Positions 35,831 through 49,199 of a stretch of 64,000 nt of DNA are shown piece after piece. Within the stretch, counting starts at the first letter, position 1. Each line of letters starts with the position of its first letter. A model generated the notes under the pieces. It was not told the origin of the DNA, made no database searches, and worked only from the letters and a program-made list of their open reading frames with translations. Both the position numbers and the translations under genes were made by a program. The stretch is from Lutjanus erythropterus (taxonomy: Eukaryota; Chordata; Actinopteri; Lutjaniformes; Lutjanidae): positions 18,582,204-18,646,203 of the forward strand of contig CM034609.1 in NCBI GenBank assembly GCA_020091685.1, given 5' to 3'.

Positions 35831-37460
35831 ACATAACTCTGATAAAGCACTGGCTGTGCTGAAGTTCACAAAATGTGCGCGCTACAAATAGAAACTAATG
35901 TACTGCCAAAAATACCAAATTAACTCTGAGTATGATGTATGAGACAAAAGGTTTGTGTCATCATTTGTCGTCTTGTGGCGTCGTTCATGAGTGATGGTAT
36001 GTTTGTCGTCGCTGTGTTTGCAGTGGCAGCCTCAGTTCTCTCTCTCCTCCCTCCATCTCTGGCTCTGTTGCTGCACGGTGTGTCTCTTTCTTTCTTTCAG
36101 TGGCATCTCTCAGGGGGCTTGTATTGTTTTAGGGGATAAGAAGAAAGACCAAAAAAAAATCCTGCTTTAGTGGGATAAGAGAAAGACTTTATAACAAGCT
36201 TTCGGCCCTCCAGGGAGGACTCTCGCTCACACACACACCCAAATGTTTTCAGAGAGTAGACACAGATCCGTGTAATACGCGACACACACACATGGACTCT
36301 CTGCCCTATGGAGAAAGGAACAGAGACAGAACAGAGAGTGTTAGGAGTGGCCACAACAGGAAGTGGTCCAGGGATTACATTAAAAGGACGGACTCCCTGC
36401 TCAGAATGAACTTCTGCTGGGAGGTCGAGGTCTTTACTCCTCCCCTCAGGGGGTTTCAGCAATCTTGTACAGTAAAGCTCGCGTCACGACTTTTGAAAGA
36501 GTATTGTCCTGGCGTCCCGTTGTTCTCAACATCTGAGAGAGATGGGAAAGATGGAAGAGAGGAGAGAGAGAGAGACACTGTGCCGGGGAATCGACTTCAA
36601 GAAGGGAGGCACCGTGCAGTAAAGGTCATGTTCCGGACGTGGATCCACAGTGTTGGAAGCTTTTGGCGTTGCCCCTTCTACTCCTATAAGCCTCCACCAG
36701 GGAGGAATTACACTGAGCTGGGATTTTATCAGTCAAACATTAGCTGTGCTGTTATTGTTTTTCTTCGCATAACCTCTGAACATTACATTGTCAGCTCTTC
36801 CTCTGCCAGAGACTGTGAAAGATCTAATTTATCCAGCAGCACGCACCAAGGGTGTAATGGTACACAAAATCCACAGTTTGATATGTACCCTGGGTTTAGG
36901 ATCAATATTTGGTATGTTTTTTGGGAACAGTATTAGATGACAGTGTTAAAGTCAAAATAACTTAATAAATTGGTACTGGCAGATATCCAGATTCAGATAT
37001 GGGATCGGAACTGGAAAAAAGTAGATTGGTGCTACTCTCCTAACTCTGTATGGATGTTAAAGTTAAATCTTTTGAAAATAGACATTAATAAAGTCTGTCT
37101 TCTTCTTCTCCTTCTTCTTCATGGACAGAGAACATAACTTGGCCATCCTGGGCAAATGGCAGGGTCCCATTCCGGGTTCATAAATTAACTGATGCATAGT
37201 CTGGTGTAGTCGCCGTGCTGATGAGGCATTTTCTGATACTGGTATTGGAACAACCTTATTTGTGTCCGTCTTATGAGCAGTATGTCCAGGAGCTAACCTG
37301 AGTAGCGTAGTCTAGCTAACAGACAACTGTCCCTTTGTCAAAGCAGGTAGAACTCTTATTTTTATTCCAGTAATTATTTTGTTCATTAGGCACACCAGTC
37401 TGTTCAGTTCAGGACAAACACTGTAACTTTTTGCTGTTTTGGTTTTCTTACATTAGGGTT
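35831..37460. other. unassigned sequence with a 214-codon open frame
   Basis: The longest ATG-started frame of the window lies at 36,292-36,936 on the + strand. It has no recognisable domain, an atypical mixed composition, and its last 90 bp overlap a dispersed repeat (GGTGTAATGGTACACAAAAT at 36,851). I regard it as chance. A CTTCTT run lies at 37,085-37,112. Confidence 0.5.
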
Positions 37461-37461
37461 A

Positions 37462-37760
37462 CAACAGAGTAAACTAATATTTTTATTAGTGATTGTTAGT
37501 TTAATCTGTTGATAATTTTGGCTAAATAATCAGTTAATTGTTCGTGTTGTTTGTTTAGTAATTGTGTCTTCCATGAAATGTCACAAAGTAGTGTGAAATG
37601 CCACTTTCCCTAGATTCCTCACTTTGTTCAAACAACAGTCAAGAACTCAAAGATATTCAATAAGAAATATAAAGAAACAGCAAATCCTTACATTTGAGAA
37701 GCAAAGCTACCAGTGAATGTGACTGATAAATGACTGATTTTGGTTTATTACAATGTGGAT
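37462..37760. repeat. hAT-like MITE family copy, minus orientation
   Basis: ATTGTTAGTTTAATCTGTTG at the start and CAAAGATATTCAATAAGAAA, AGCAAATCCTTACATTTGAG, ACCAGTGAATGTGACTGAT near the end match the reverse of the family interior. Confidence 0.7.
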
Positions 37761-39716
37761 CTTATTTTTATAAAAGCATAACATAATGTAACATAATAGG
37801 AGAGAGTTTAGCTGTCAATCATGACGAAAAAAAAACTTTTTATAGAATCAAATATCCAATTAAAACCATTGAAAATGACAGAAAGCTTCTTTGGGAAAAT
37901 TTATTTAATGTGTGCTTTAATATATTAATTTGGCTCATGTCCCATCCACTAACATTGAATGGGCGGGATTTAAGACCTATACTGCAGCCAGCCACCAGGA
38001 GGCTTCACTTTCACTGATGTGACTCAGACAGAAATCATGTTCACAGATGAGGTAATGTATTCAAATCTTTTCGTTTTGTCACGTTTACCGACTTCTTTCA
38101 TCACTCTCTGGCTTATCCCATGGTTCCCTTGAAATTTTAGCATTACAGGGGTAAATGGCATGTAACGCCATTTATGAGCGACCAAATGACCATTTTTCTG
38201 TTTGAACATAACAGAATCATTTGGGATAATTTAAGCATACAACTCAACAACATATATAAGATAGGTCTCATCGTTTTTAGACATGTCACTGCAGAGATGT
38301 TACCTTTAACTTTGACCCAGTGCACTTGCTGTAGTTGTGGCCATATAGTTTCCCATGCAATGGGGGACTATTACCAACATTACAGCTCTGCTCACTTTGG
38401 AGTTTAGCTTCAAAATCCAAGTGGTTTAGCAAATCTGGGGTAAGATGGAAACTGTGAATGTTTGCAATCTTATGAGTGTAAAGATTAGTTTCTCTTTCAA
38501 TTGTCTGATTTCATTAGCTTATTAATTAGATTAATCACCAAATCATTTCAGTGTAAAATTACATTATTGTGTACAGTCAGCCATCTCTCCATCCATTTTG
38601 GCCTTTAGTGTATTTTTTCGGATTTCCTGACATTTATTTTACAGTAAAAAGTGTTTTATAGCATAGCTAATCCTTTAACTGAACCCAGACGAATGTTTCC
38701 TGCTTGGTGATGAATAAGTATGAGACGAGGAAATAGCAGCCTAAGGCGGTGACATGCATGTGGAAGTGGCAGTATTCAGGCTAGACTCTCCATAGGAGGT
38801 AAATGGAGTGGAAACAACACATAGTCTGATGGTGAAGGTCAGCTTCAGGTCAATGTGATGTTTGTTTAGTAATTTAGACGTTTTCTTCAGTCCTGGTGCA
38901 GGATTTGCTTCGGGCCAGCGGCTTTGTGCGGCTTGTCACATACGCTACATCATTAACACCAAGCATTTCACTAGTTAATAGATTAAATGCGTTCTCTGTT
39001 TTCATTAAGATCACCAGGTCAGAGCTGGCAGCAGATATTCAAGTGGAGCACTGAGGAAAAGGTCTTAAGGCGACTGTTTTGGGACGAGCTGGGAAATTCT
39101 TCTTGATATCAGCCATGTGATACGACTTGAGGCACAAGTTGACCCTCTTATAAATAGTCTGTACATTCAGATCATAGGTTGATTTTTTTTTCTCTCCCCA
39201 TTCATTCAACTGAATCAGCTTAACAAGCATAACAAAGACACACACACACAGTGTGCTGTCCTGAACATGACCCAGCTTCACCTAATTTAGTACAAAATCA
39301 CATAAAGCTGAAATAGTTGGTGTCCACTGGTGATTCTGAAGTGATAATGAGACAGGATCAATGAAGAGTTGCTTGACTTTGTGTTCTTATTTCAGAGGTT
39401 AGTCCTCTGAACTCGGTGGTCTAGTAATGAGCTGTCTCTCTCTCTCTGGGTGCTACTGGAACACATTTTGACTTTGGCTTTTCACTTCACTGTATTTAGT
39501 TGATCCAAACTGGCACTGTCCAAATTCTATGTGATTTTATTTGCATTTTTTTCAGATTTTCTGTGGCTGAGTTTTCAGCTGTGATTTTGATAAAGTGCAC
39601 CACCAGTATGTGTCTTTAAAAGCGTGGTTGCTAAATGAGACCACAGAGGTTAACATTAATTCTCACCACACAGAACACTAGTCTCATAGTGGTTTTGACC
39701 TGAAAGTCTTGCGACC
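37761..39716. other. unassigned sequence
   Basis: No exon recognised; a short CA run lies near 39,238. Confidence 0.6.
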
Positions 39717-39905
39717 ATGGTGAAGTTTATAGCCGTTAGCTTTTTACTTCTGCCGATGGCGTTTGTCAAGATCACTTTGTGCACGAATCAACAATCCAGT
39801 GGAAAAATCCCATTGCTTTTTGTAGAGGGAGCCATAGCGATGCTATCTCTTGGGTTGGCCTACAAAAACATGTCATCCCTGCAGAGCTCTACTGACCCTT
39901 CTTAA
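39717..39905 (+). CDS. small ORF with hydrophobic N-terminus, doubtful
   Basis: Sixty-two codons after a good start context (GACCATGG). The protein opens MVKFIAVSFLLLPMAFVK, a plausible signal peptide or membrane segment, and has a second hydrophobic stretch around residues 33-48. It matches no family I know. It lies beside repeat-like TTAGCTAGC-rich DNA (39,990-40,130), so a transposon-derived or chance origin is more likely than a gene. Confidence 0.15.
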   Translation: MVKFIAVSFLLLPMAFVKITLCTNQQSSGKIPLLFVEGAIAMLSLGLAYKNMSSLQSSTDPS

Positions 39906-39984
39906 GCCCCACCCCCTTGCACGGCCCCCCAGTAACGGTTGAATAAGCTTAGTACCTTGATCAACTTTCTGCTTTTCCTCTTAA

Positions 39985-40135
39985 AGCAACGTATAGAGTC
40001 ACATCTTAAGTTAGCTAGTGTTTGCTAAAGTTAGCACAGTACTAGCTAACTAGCTAGCTAACAAGCTAATGATACACATTAATTAGCTAGCTACTTAACA
40101 AGCATTTTGCTAACATTTGCTAACTGAAGATGTGA
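39985..40135. repeat. TTAGCTAGC-rich simple or dispersed repeat
   Basis: Many overlapping TAGCTAGC and GCTAAC units, mirrored on both strands. Similar AGCTAACAGC wording appears at 60,730-60,900. Confidence 0.6.
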
Positions 40136-42005
40136 ATATAGCTGCATATAAGTTCCTCGGCAGTATCATTCAACCATCTTCAAAATTTGTTTTTCTCTTC
40201 AACATAGACAAGCATAGTACATAGCATATCTAAGTTCAGGAGACAGGAAAGGAAAAAGTTGGTTCCAGGCCTGCTGACCTGTCATTGGAGCACAGGTGGA
40301 AAGGGGGCGGGGCTTAGAAAGTTGTACCAGGCAGACTTTTTAAGGTGATAAGTGTAAGGCAGTGATGACATGATGTTAGTTAAAGTTAAATTGGGATACT
40401 CCGACAACCCCGTCTGCCAGCTGTCATTTCATTTATGCTTCTGTCTGTGCTATGCAACTAATGAGCTACCTGCTAGGTAGCCTGAGAAAGACTCATCACT
40501 TTGTTGATGTTTTTGAACAGCAAAAATACCACGTTATGAGTGGTGTTTATTTCTTGGCAAAATTGACCAGACAAATACGTTTAAAAAAATCCATCTCAAT
40601 GTCAAAATGTTAGATTTTCAAGAAAATAAGTTGTTTTCTCATCTTTTTTTCAGATTTTCCAGGTTGGCATAGGAACTGTGCATCTGTTTCAATGAAGACG
40701 CTCTGACATCTGATGTTTGTGTTGATTAGGAAGACTGGCCTTCATCTTCATAGCACCAGGTTTGTTCTCTCCTCTTCGTCGTGGTAGCCTATCACAGTGA
40801 ATGTAGTCGCAGTTGGACCAGTTACCAAACCCTTTTCTGTCACAGCTCTGTCCTAAATGAATTCACCATAAGTGGGTAATGCTCTATGTTTGTCACCTGA
40901 ATTACTGCACAGTTGATTTTCAATTTGAGGCACCATATTTTGTAAGCCACAAATTACAACGATACAATGTTCTCCTGATACGTTTTTAAATGTTAGCAGG
41001 GTGGAAAATCTTATTAAAAAGATTTACACACAGGTAGTCGTGCTCAGGTGTGAAATCACATTTAGTAATTATAAGGAAATGTTTGTTCAAGAACGGTTAA
41101 ATAAAAACAAAATTAATATGGCATTCAGTCACACTCACACATCTGAGCACATGCAAATTGAAATTCTCGCCATTGTCGTATGATGCTGCTAATTTTGTGT
41201 ACCATCTGCACATCTGTGACACAGTCTGTCGTAAGGTTATTTGAGGCAGAAACTGTAAGTGAAATCAGCATTTTATTAGTCAGAGGAATAACTGTGTCAC
41301 GTCTGCAGGGCACAGCAAGCAGCAACAAGGTATGAAAAGAACAAGAGCTATGTACTTAGTCAGCAGACAGTCGAAGCCTTCAGGCTTTTTGCACTTAGAT
41401 AGATCTTTTAAATTAGATACTTAAACATGTTTTCACATGAGCATATTGGCCCTTGCAAAGTTTTGAGAAATCTGGTCTGTTTTCAAAACCAAGCCATGCC
41501 GTGTGTATTGCAGCATAAATGACTTGCTCATGTTCTTGAAGTATGAAGAGAATGCTATGTTGAATATCCACGTCTGATGAGTCTTTGAACACATTGTTGC
41601 CTTTTATTTCCAAACAAGCGGCTGAGGTTTTGCATCTATTCTGCAGGTGAGACGGTAAAAACATTGGTGGTTTTAATGGCAGCAATTTAAACGTATAACT
41701 CAATTCCAGCCACACTAGCAGCTATACAGTGATATTCTCAGGGAGTCGGGGATCTACTTAAATGTAAGGTAGCTGCTTGAATGGCATTTAGATTGGCCAC
41801 TAATGGCTTGGCCAGACGACGTGACTGTCAGATTGCTGTGCCAATCACACTACGCAACTTGTAATCAGGAATCTTGAATATTTGCTTTGCACACTACATG
41901 ACTGATGAGCCACAGGGGGTCACACAACATCTTGCACCTGAGAAATCCCTCAGTGTGTCTCTAGTCTGTCTGCTCTCCAATCTACATTGGCTGACTTCCT
42001 TCCTC
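40136..42005. other. unassigned sequence
   Basis: No exon or named repeat recognised. Confidence 0.6.
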
Positions 42006-42009
42006 GTTG

Positions 42010-42076
42010 TCTGAAGGAATCAAGGTCATTTATTGCCATTGCACGACACAAGGTTGTACAACGAAATTAGAATTGT
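42010..42076 (-). mobile_element. L2-like LINE 3' tail
   Basis: On the minus strand: AATTTCGTTGTACAACCTTG, then GTGCAATGGCAATAAATGAC. The phrase ATTTCGTTGTA...CAATGGCAATAAA is the signature 3' end of L2-type LINEs. No coding part is attached. Confidence 0.75.
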
Positions 42077-42389
42077 ATTTCCTTCATACTACACACAAAA
42101 TACAATAGACAGATAATGAATTTAATTTCAGAATAGAGTAGATACAATATAAAGCAAAGATCAAATAAAACATTATATTCAGTTATGTACATATATAGTA
42201 CATACAAGTATACATCCAGAAAATAATTCTGTAGTGGATGTTTTGAATAGTAATCAAGTTTGAGGAGCTGCATTCAGATACATGTGCAGCTGTTGGCATG
42301 TATCATCAGGTGTTTCCCCAGAAGTTGTAGCAAGTATATGTGCCACCATTGACAAACGATCATATGAAATGAAATTATCTTGATTAAAA
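42077..42389. other. AT-rich unassigned sequence
   Basis: AT-rich with many ATATA and TACA steps; no exon recognised. Confidence 0.6.
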
Positions 42390-42505
42390 TGATGGATTTC
42401 TCTGGGTATGAACATTGTTGGAAACATTTGGGATAACGTAAGTGCACAGGTCAGCAAAATATATAACAAGTTTAGATATTTTAATGCACAAAATGTTACA
42501 TATCA
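42390..42505. repeat. dispersed repeat, copy 2 (first copy near 1,050)
   Basis: GATTTCTCTGGGTATGAACA, TTGTTGGAAACATTTGGGAT, AACGTAAGTGCACAGGTCAG and GATATTTTAATGCACAAAAT mirror 1,050-1,175 block by block. Confidence 0.75.
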
Positions 42506-45500
42506 TGCCTTTAAATTAGCAGCACAGTAGAAGAAGCATGTGAGTGTGTGTCTTGACTGTAAAGTGGTACCTCCCCTGCTGTTACAGAAATGTACAGACA
42601 GTGGATAACGGTTGCATGGCCTTATTACCCCCGCTGAGTGAATGTGGGGAAAGCAGAGCAGAGAGATTAATGTAGCGGCGGGGGTCACAGATAGATCTTC
42701 TTGGAGCTCTGATGTGATGTGATGTGACAGGACGGTTGATGTAATGTGATTTGATATAACTTTGTCTCATACACCTCAAATTATTTTCACACTCTTGAGC
42801 TCCCGTGATGTAAATTGATCACACATGTTCCAATACCCTTTAAAGCCTGTGTTAACACTGTCCTAATTTCCTCACATGCAGCACAGATCTGAATCAGTGT
42901 GAGCAGCCATATCACAGCGAGTGCAAGTGTCGGTGATTTGCTTTGTGCAGAAATTGATGCTTCGTAGTCATGCAGACAGTCACTGACCGCACTAACTACC
43001 CCTTGTATGACTGGCTGATGTTGTCGGGGTTAAAGTACGGTCACAGTAGCATTTAGTTCAACAAAACTGTCCTACAGTCACCACAGAAAGAGCATGTGAT
43101 GTCATGGTTGTTATGTGGGTAGTAAGTAAACATTGGGCAGAGAGATCATCAGCTCTAAACAGTGTATGAGAGTCATGCATCAGGTTGAAATAAATGAAAT
43201 ATTGTCGACTGGTAGGATTGAGATTCAATAATATTATATCAAATCTGAATCCAGTAACAAGTTCCCTTATCGAATCTGCATCCTTTTGAATCCCTTATTA
43301 AATTTAATAAGTGCGTGCTTTCAACATTTTCAGGTAATTAAAGTTATAAATAACTAAAACTCAGAGCTCTCTAATCATCTGCAGAAACTCTGCAGTTTTC
43401 AGTGTCAGCCTCGTTAATATTCACAACCTGCAGCCACAATCTGAAAATGAGATGAGCAGCAGGAGATAAGAAACGCTGATTAAATATATCTGACACACAC
43501 ACACTGAAATAACTTAGGTGGAACTGACTTGCTTTACCTTGTTCTGCACAGGCTCCTTGCTCAGAAGAATGGAGGAGCTGATTCAGAAGTGTGATGCTGA
43601 TCAGCTTGAATTGTTGATATGACATGCATGAAAGTTGAACTTTGAGATTCTCCTGAAATTGATATGATGTCATCAGCCAGATCATTTCTGGAGTCAGCAC
43701 TCCGTTGGTTTTCACTGATATCAGGGTATGGTATTCATCAGGTTTCAGACTCCCAACACTGATCCGCATTCCAATCTGAATTTCTTAGCGCCATGTTTTT
43801 GCCATGCGTTTGCGTTTTCTATTTGTAGCGGTGTGCATCGACAGCTGAATAGGACTTTCTTCTACTCTGCATTTACATGTGATGTATGAAGAACATGTTC
43901 CAAATTACTGTGCTACGATACAGCTGAAGAAATGTACCAGCCCCCTCACACATGGTTTAACCATAAACTGACAAGTACCAACATAAACCACCATGAACTC
44001 TCATGTTCTGAACAAACACATTACAAATACTAACCATAACATTTGCATTTTGGAACATAAAATAGCTAACTTAAACTCTCAGCGGTGCCATCTCTCAGCT
44101 CACAATTTCACAAGCCACACAGCACCCTACAATGACTAAAGGATGCCATTACAGAAATTACATTACACAAACTATACAAGCTTTCCAGCCTGAGGTTTAG
44201 TTTCAGTAGTACTTATATTGATATGTATGACAAAGAACAGACAAAGAGGTAGGAAGGTAGAAGGTAATGTCTCACATTTTTGCTTGAAACATGCAGAAAA
44301 GTATCACTTAATGATGCAGCCCTACACCCATCCCACAGGAATATTTGTGCTTTTACTGTAGGCCCGGGGTTCTCATGTTAAAGCCAAAGTACACAATGAG
44401 GGGAGAACTTAAGAAAGCTTAACTGGTGGGAGGTGAGAGTCTTCAGTGGAGCAAAGACGCAGTGAGGGATTTCATAAACAAAATGTGTTAAAAACAAACA
44501 AGGGAAATGCTCAGAAACCTCAGGACTATGAATAGGTGGTGTAGTCCACATTGAATAATTCTCAAAAAATATGGTAAGAAATCCAATATGATAATTAATT
44601 AAAAAATAAAATGAAAGAATGCTGACTGAGCATCTATGGTACACCATGAAATTGCAATTTCTGCTTTGTAAAGCACATTTTTTAGAAAATTGTGATATAA
44701 TCTGATATGTTCTGTTACACACTGAATTTGCTGCAGCACAGCAGTTGGGAATTAAGTTCATCATATATCCCAGTTATTCCAGTGTGGTGTTTCTGAGCTC
44801 CAGAGCTTTGTGATAAGAAAAAGAAGTTGCATCCATGCACTGAGTTGGGTCTCTCAGTTAAATGCCTTTATAAGCTAGTGGGTATTCAACCCTTTCAGAG
44901 CCGCTGAACATGTACTGTAAGATGCAAACTCTCCCCTCAGCTTAAATTATAGAGTCCTTCAAACGTTGCATAAATAATTTTGGTTGCGAGCCCTACATGA
45001 ACATGAGTACATGACGGACCCAAAGGCAAAAAATGCATTAACCTACATAAAAGCTGAGACGTGTCATCATAAGCGAGGTAGTTTTTATATAATCTATCTT
45101 TCTTTTAGTTTTCAGAAGTGGGAAGGCAGACTATATCTCACCATCAGGCACAGCAGCACTCTGGTTCTGAAACACTATTAAAGGTTATGGAATATACTCT
45201 ATAGCTGTTAAAAATAAGCACTTATGCTGTAATGGCTGTGCTAATTACCTGAACGTTGAACAATTTGTCCATCTCCACACAGTTTGTTGGCCTTTTTCAT
45301 AGTTAGGTTAGTCAGACTGTGCGTCAGAAAGCTTGCCAGTCAGTCGTTTCGTCAGCTTATCTACCGCTCATCCAGCCGACGAAGTGTGGAGCAGGGCAGG
45401 TGTGATGATGGACTTGAAGGCATATTCTTTGTTGTGATGTATGCTGCCCTAAGCCCACATGAAATTACCAACAACCACCCTAATGGCCTGCTAATGGAAG

Positions 45501-45740
45501 CATTTCTTGTACAACCAAGACCTTCCTCTGTCTGCCCCCTCACCTCTTGCTTTGCTCTGTTGTACTTTCCTTCGATCCATCGTTAAAGGCCCCTTCATAC
45601 TGGGGACAAAACGAACAAATTAAACGAAAAATATTGTTCCATCCCAAAACCAACACTGGCTGCTCTTGAGTACATGTCCATGTCTCTGGAAAATGCCAAC
45701 ACACCATATACTTAACCCACTTAATGCATACTTACCTAGT
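42506..45740. other. unassigned sequence
   Basis: No exon recognised. Minus-strand frames at 43,371-43,769 and 44,378-44,764 (132 and 128 codons) have no recognisable domain. Confidence 0.55.
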
Positions 45741-45744
45741 GCTG

Positions 45745-46030
45745 CAGGACTTGAGGTCGGTCTTGGTCTCAAGACCATTTTTTGAAGGTCTTGGTCTTGT
45801 CTTGGAAACTAGTGCATTTTTACTCTGTCTTGTTTCTGTCTTAGACAAATAAAGCATAAAGAAAGGTAAGCTAAGTGTAAGTGATTCAAGCAAAGGTAGC
45901 TAGCTATGTTATGTTTTCTCTTGTCTTGGTCCTGGTCTTCTCAACTTGGTCTTGTCTTGGTCTTGATACACTGTGGTCTTCGTCATGACTTGGTCTCAGT
46001 TTAGATCTTGACTACAACACTGATAACAAC
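45745..46030. repeat. GGTCTTG-rich dispersed repeat
   Basis: GGTCGGTCTTGGTCTCAAGA, GGTCTTGGTCTTGTCTTGG, then after an interval GGTCTTGTCTTGGTCTTGAT and TCTTGACTACAACACTGA. Known to me as a common fish dispersed repeat; the middle about 90 bp is unrelated or decayed. Confidence 0.7.
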
Positions 46031-47595
46031 CTCATACATAGTGGTGTGGGGAAAGAAATTGATTCACGTAAGAATCATGATTCTCATTTATATTGATTCT
46101 GATTAGTTTCACAGATTAAAAAAAAAATATATATATATATATATTTATGTTCATAGTTAAGTATATAATATGTGTTATATTGACACTTTGGCTTATTAAC
46201 TAAGAATGTTCCTGTCTGCTCAAAAAATGCTTGCGGTCTTAACAAGCACTTAGGCTGTGATAGCAACTGGAACTGGATACTGGAAACATGTCACACAAGT
46301 AGACACTTAATTACTGGAAAATACTATAAGTGTAGATATTGGAGCGGACCTTATTTTTCCAGACCCAGAAGTAGGAAATGAATGACCTCACAATTGCCAT
46401 TTGGTCAGTACTTTCCTCCAAAGTGCCTCACAGTACGACAAGAACATAACAGTGTAAGAGCCACAAACAGCTGACAGGAGCTCACCACGCTGCCTGAGCA
46501 GAATCAATAGAGAAAAAATGATTCTCTAAAATACCATTGTCGGGATACAATTTGTCTGCTTTTTGATGAGCAGAAATAGAGATCTTGGGTGTATAATGTT
46601 ATTCACAGGGAACTCCAAAGAGATCATCAGCATTCTGAATAGATACACGGTTTTCACTTTTTTCGCCTGGAGGATTTTGGTTGAGTCAGTCACATGAGCG
46701 CACATATTCTACTAAATAATCCCTGCTATTTTCATAGCTAACATAAAAAAAACTGTGAGAATAATGTGTACAAAGGGTTCGATTTATTTTCAGTCTTGTT
46801 CACACGCGAGATCAGAGCCACAGATGAAAGCCTCTGGGCCCAAGGGTGACATCTTCATTTGCAATGCGCTGTTTCCGACAGGCGATATGATTAATGTTCA
46901 GCCCCAGTTGGGAGTCAGAATATCCATTGTCAACACATGGAAACACGGATGGTTTCCCAGCATGCCCCAGATCATGGGTGTCCCAACTTTTAATGCCAGG
47001 AGTTTTAAGCACTCTGTTCTGTGCACTTAAGTCTGCAGTGAGATGATTTTATCACTATCAAATTTATTCACCAGTAAAAATCATCCCTAATGGGAACAGT
47101 GCTGCTGGGCCTTAGACCGAAGAACTGCTGTCAGGTCAGGTGTGTGTCTTGCAGTGGAGACATTAAGTGTGTTTCTAACCACATGTTTTTTATGCTCATT
47201 TTCAATTTGCAAGTAATAAAACTTGAGCTTTCTTTTTTCACGATTGTCTGAGTCAGAATTGTTGATGCATCAATAGACACTAAAGTTCAATGGGTACAGA
47301 CTTAGGGAATGAATCATGACATAAACCAAGCATGTGACTAAAACATCCACTGAAGCGTCCGCTCTACTGGAGAGATGAAAAATAAAGACGGACAAAAATA
47401 TCGGATATGTATGGAGCAATGAAGAGACTGTAACCTTCCTCAAATCAATATAAGAAACAAACAGAAATGCCGTACTTCCACAATGTCTTCCACCCTGTTT
47501 TTTTTTTCCTCTTTTTTTTTTCCTGTTTGTGTTTTAAATAAGTTTAAGTTTGCTTATTCAACACATGCCTCCACCAGACAAAACAATGTCAAATT
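46031..47595. other. unassigned sequence
   Basis: Includes an (AT)n run near 46,126-46,144 and an ATTCTGATT-type degenerate repeat near 46,055-46,110. No exon recognised. Confidence 0.6.
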
Positions 47596-47599
47596 AGAC

Positions 47600-47705
47600 A
47601 CTATTACTGCAATTTCTTAACTATCAATTGATTATCAATTAATATATTTTTAATCAGTAACATTCTTATCGTTGATTAATCGATGAATAATTCATCATTG
47701 ACACC
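47600..47705. repeat. hAT-like MITE family fragment
   Basis: ATCAATTGATTATCAATTAA, TTATCGTTGATTAATCGATG and AATAATTCATCATTG: the CGATTAATCG-type end of the family. Confidence 0.6.
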
Positions 47706-48299
47706 CTTAAAAAAAATACAATGAAAATGAATTCATTTGCAAATAACTCTTAAATGACCTTGTTTTGAGCATTGACTCATCTGTGTTTAAGTATCAGCTT
47801 AATGTTGTCTTTACGTAACAATCTGGAAAACTGATATTACTAGAAATAGTTTGAAAAGCCTCTAATTAAAAATGGATTATAGAAGTCTCATCAGGTTGTT
47901 GTTATAAGCTTATCTTTTGTTTGGTGTATGAATGTGAGAAATGTTTGTCTGACATTTGGTGGAATTAATCGTATTCCCCCAACTCCTTTTGTGTGCTCTC
48001 ACTCAGTTTGCAGCCTATGTACAGTTTTTAAGCATTTGTCTGTGTATGTACCATCAGCAGAGCCATCCATCATTTAAAATCCTTTGTGACATTTACCTCG
48101 CCGACCAAATCAAAGCACAGTCAGATATCTTGCATGCCCACACTGTGAGGGGAACACAAACATGTGCATGTGTCTGTGGGGGGTGGACGTGTGTACGTCT
48201 TTACGTGTATCAGTATCTCTTTGTGTACACGCATTTGATTGCGTGTAAATCCCTCTTTTTGTTTGCGCTCATCATGCTCATCATCTTATAATTTGCTCC

Positions 48300-48960
48300 A
48301 TTCTGACGAGGCATGATTGAGACGCTGAATGCTCTGACAGCACAACAAACACTCCAGCTCATTTCCATTCACTCGCATGAAGCCTTAATGAAGCAGCTCA
48401 CAGCATCCAGCATCTTTGAGCGGTGTTTGGTCATCTGTTGTTGTTTTCCAGGCCTCATTTACAAAACCATAAAGTGCTGCTGAGTAGGTTTGAATAATTT
48501 GGCATGAGGCCTAGATAATACGGGTGGACCGCGAGACAAGTAAACCCCTGTTCCCATCTGAGCATCCCCCAAATCCACCGCCACTACCGCCGCTCTTATT
48601 GTCCTAATTCTTTTATCTATATCTCCCTGTTTTGTTGATGTTGCGTGATCAATTTGAATGTCAAGAATCCAGCTGACAGCTGACCGTGGGATGAACCCGT
48701 CATCAGGTTAGGGTCAAAGGGGACGTTGCCATGGCGCTGCACAATCTGTGTGGTGACCCAAATTGAGTCCTCTGAGGTTGTTTTTTTTTTTTTCAGTCAG
48801 ATGAAGTAGCAGTGACAATGCAGGCATAGTGCTTTGTGGTAGCTCAGTGTTTGGTTGTAATGTCCCAAGCTGATCCTCAGGATTAGAGCCAATTAAGGCC
48901 TTTTATGGCTCGGTTTCAGCTGTATAAAGCCCAATCAATTTCTTGTTTTTGTTTATTGTA
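48300..48960. promoter_or_regulatory. candidate conserved non-coding element cluster
   Basis: A stretch without repeat signatures, with balanced composition and dense developmental-factor-like words: CCATAAAG, TAATTCTTTTATC, GCGTGATCAATTTG, CAGCTGACAGCTG, CCAATTAAGGCC and TTTTATGGC. This is how vertebrate enhancers often look. It is a reading of style, not of alignment. Confidence 0.3.
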
Positions 48961-49094
48961 GGCCTTTGCACACAGGATGGGGGAGCACTTCCTTGCACTC
49001 TTTTAAAACACCAGAACAGATAGGATTACAATGACAATTTTTCAAAACAGGGCTATGAATTAATGCCTACAAATTAAATTGTATAGGTGGACCA

Positions 49095-49190
49095 CATGCA
49101 GGGCTCAACAGAAAAGATTTTCCACTTGCCTGGGGCAAGTAAAATGCCACATTGGGCTAGTGAATCTAGAAACTCACTCGCCTCTCTAGG
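49095..49190. repeat. 'ACTTGCCTGGGGCAAGT' dispersed repeat
   Basis: GCAGGGCTCAACAGAAAAGA then CCACTTGCCTGGGGCAAGT, a perfect hairpin core (ACTTGCC/GGCAAGT), and CTAGTGAATCTAGA. A common fish repeat from memory. Confidence 0.6.
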
Positions 49191-49199
49191 CATGTGATA

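Noticed and set aside
36292..36936. 214-codon open frame on the + strand, the longest in the window
   Set aside because: No domain, no splice context, odd composition, and its end lies in a dispersed repeat. A frame of this size can occur by chance in 64 kb.
43371..44764. Two minus-strand frames of 132 and 128 codons
   Set aside because: No recognisable motif; not linked by plausible splice sites; treated as chance.
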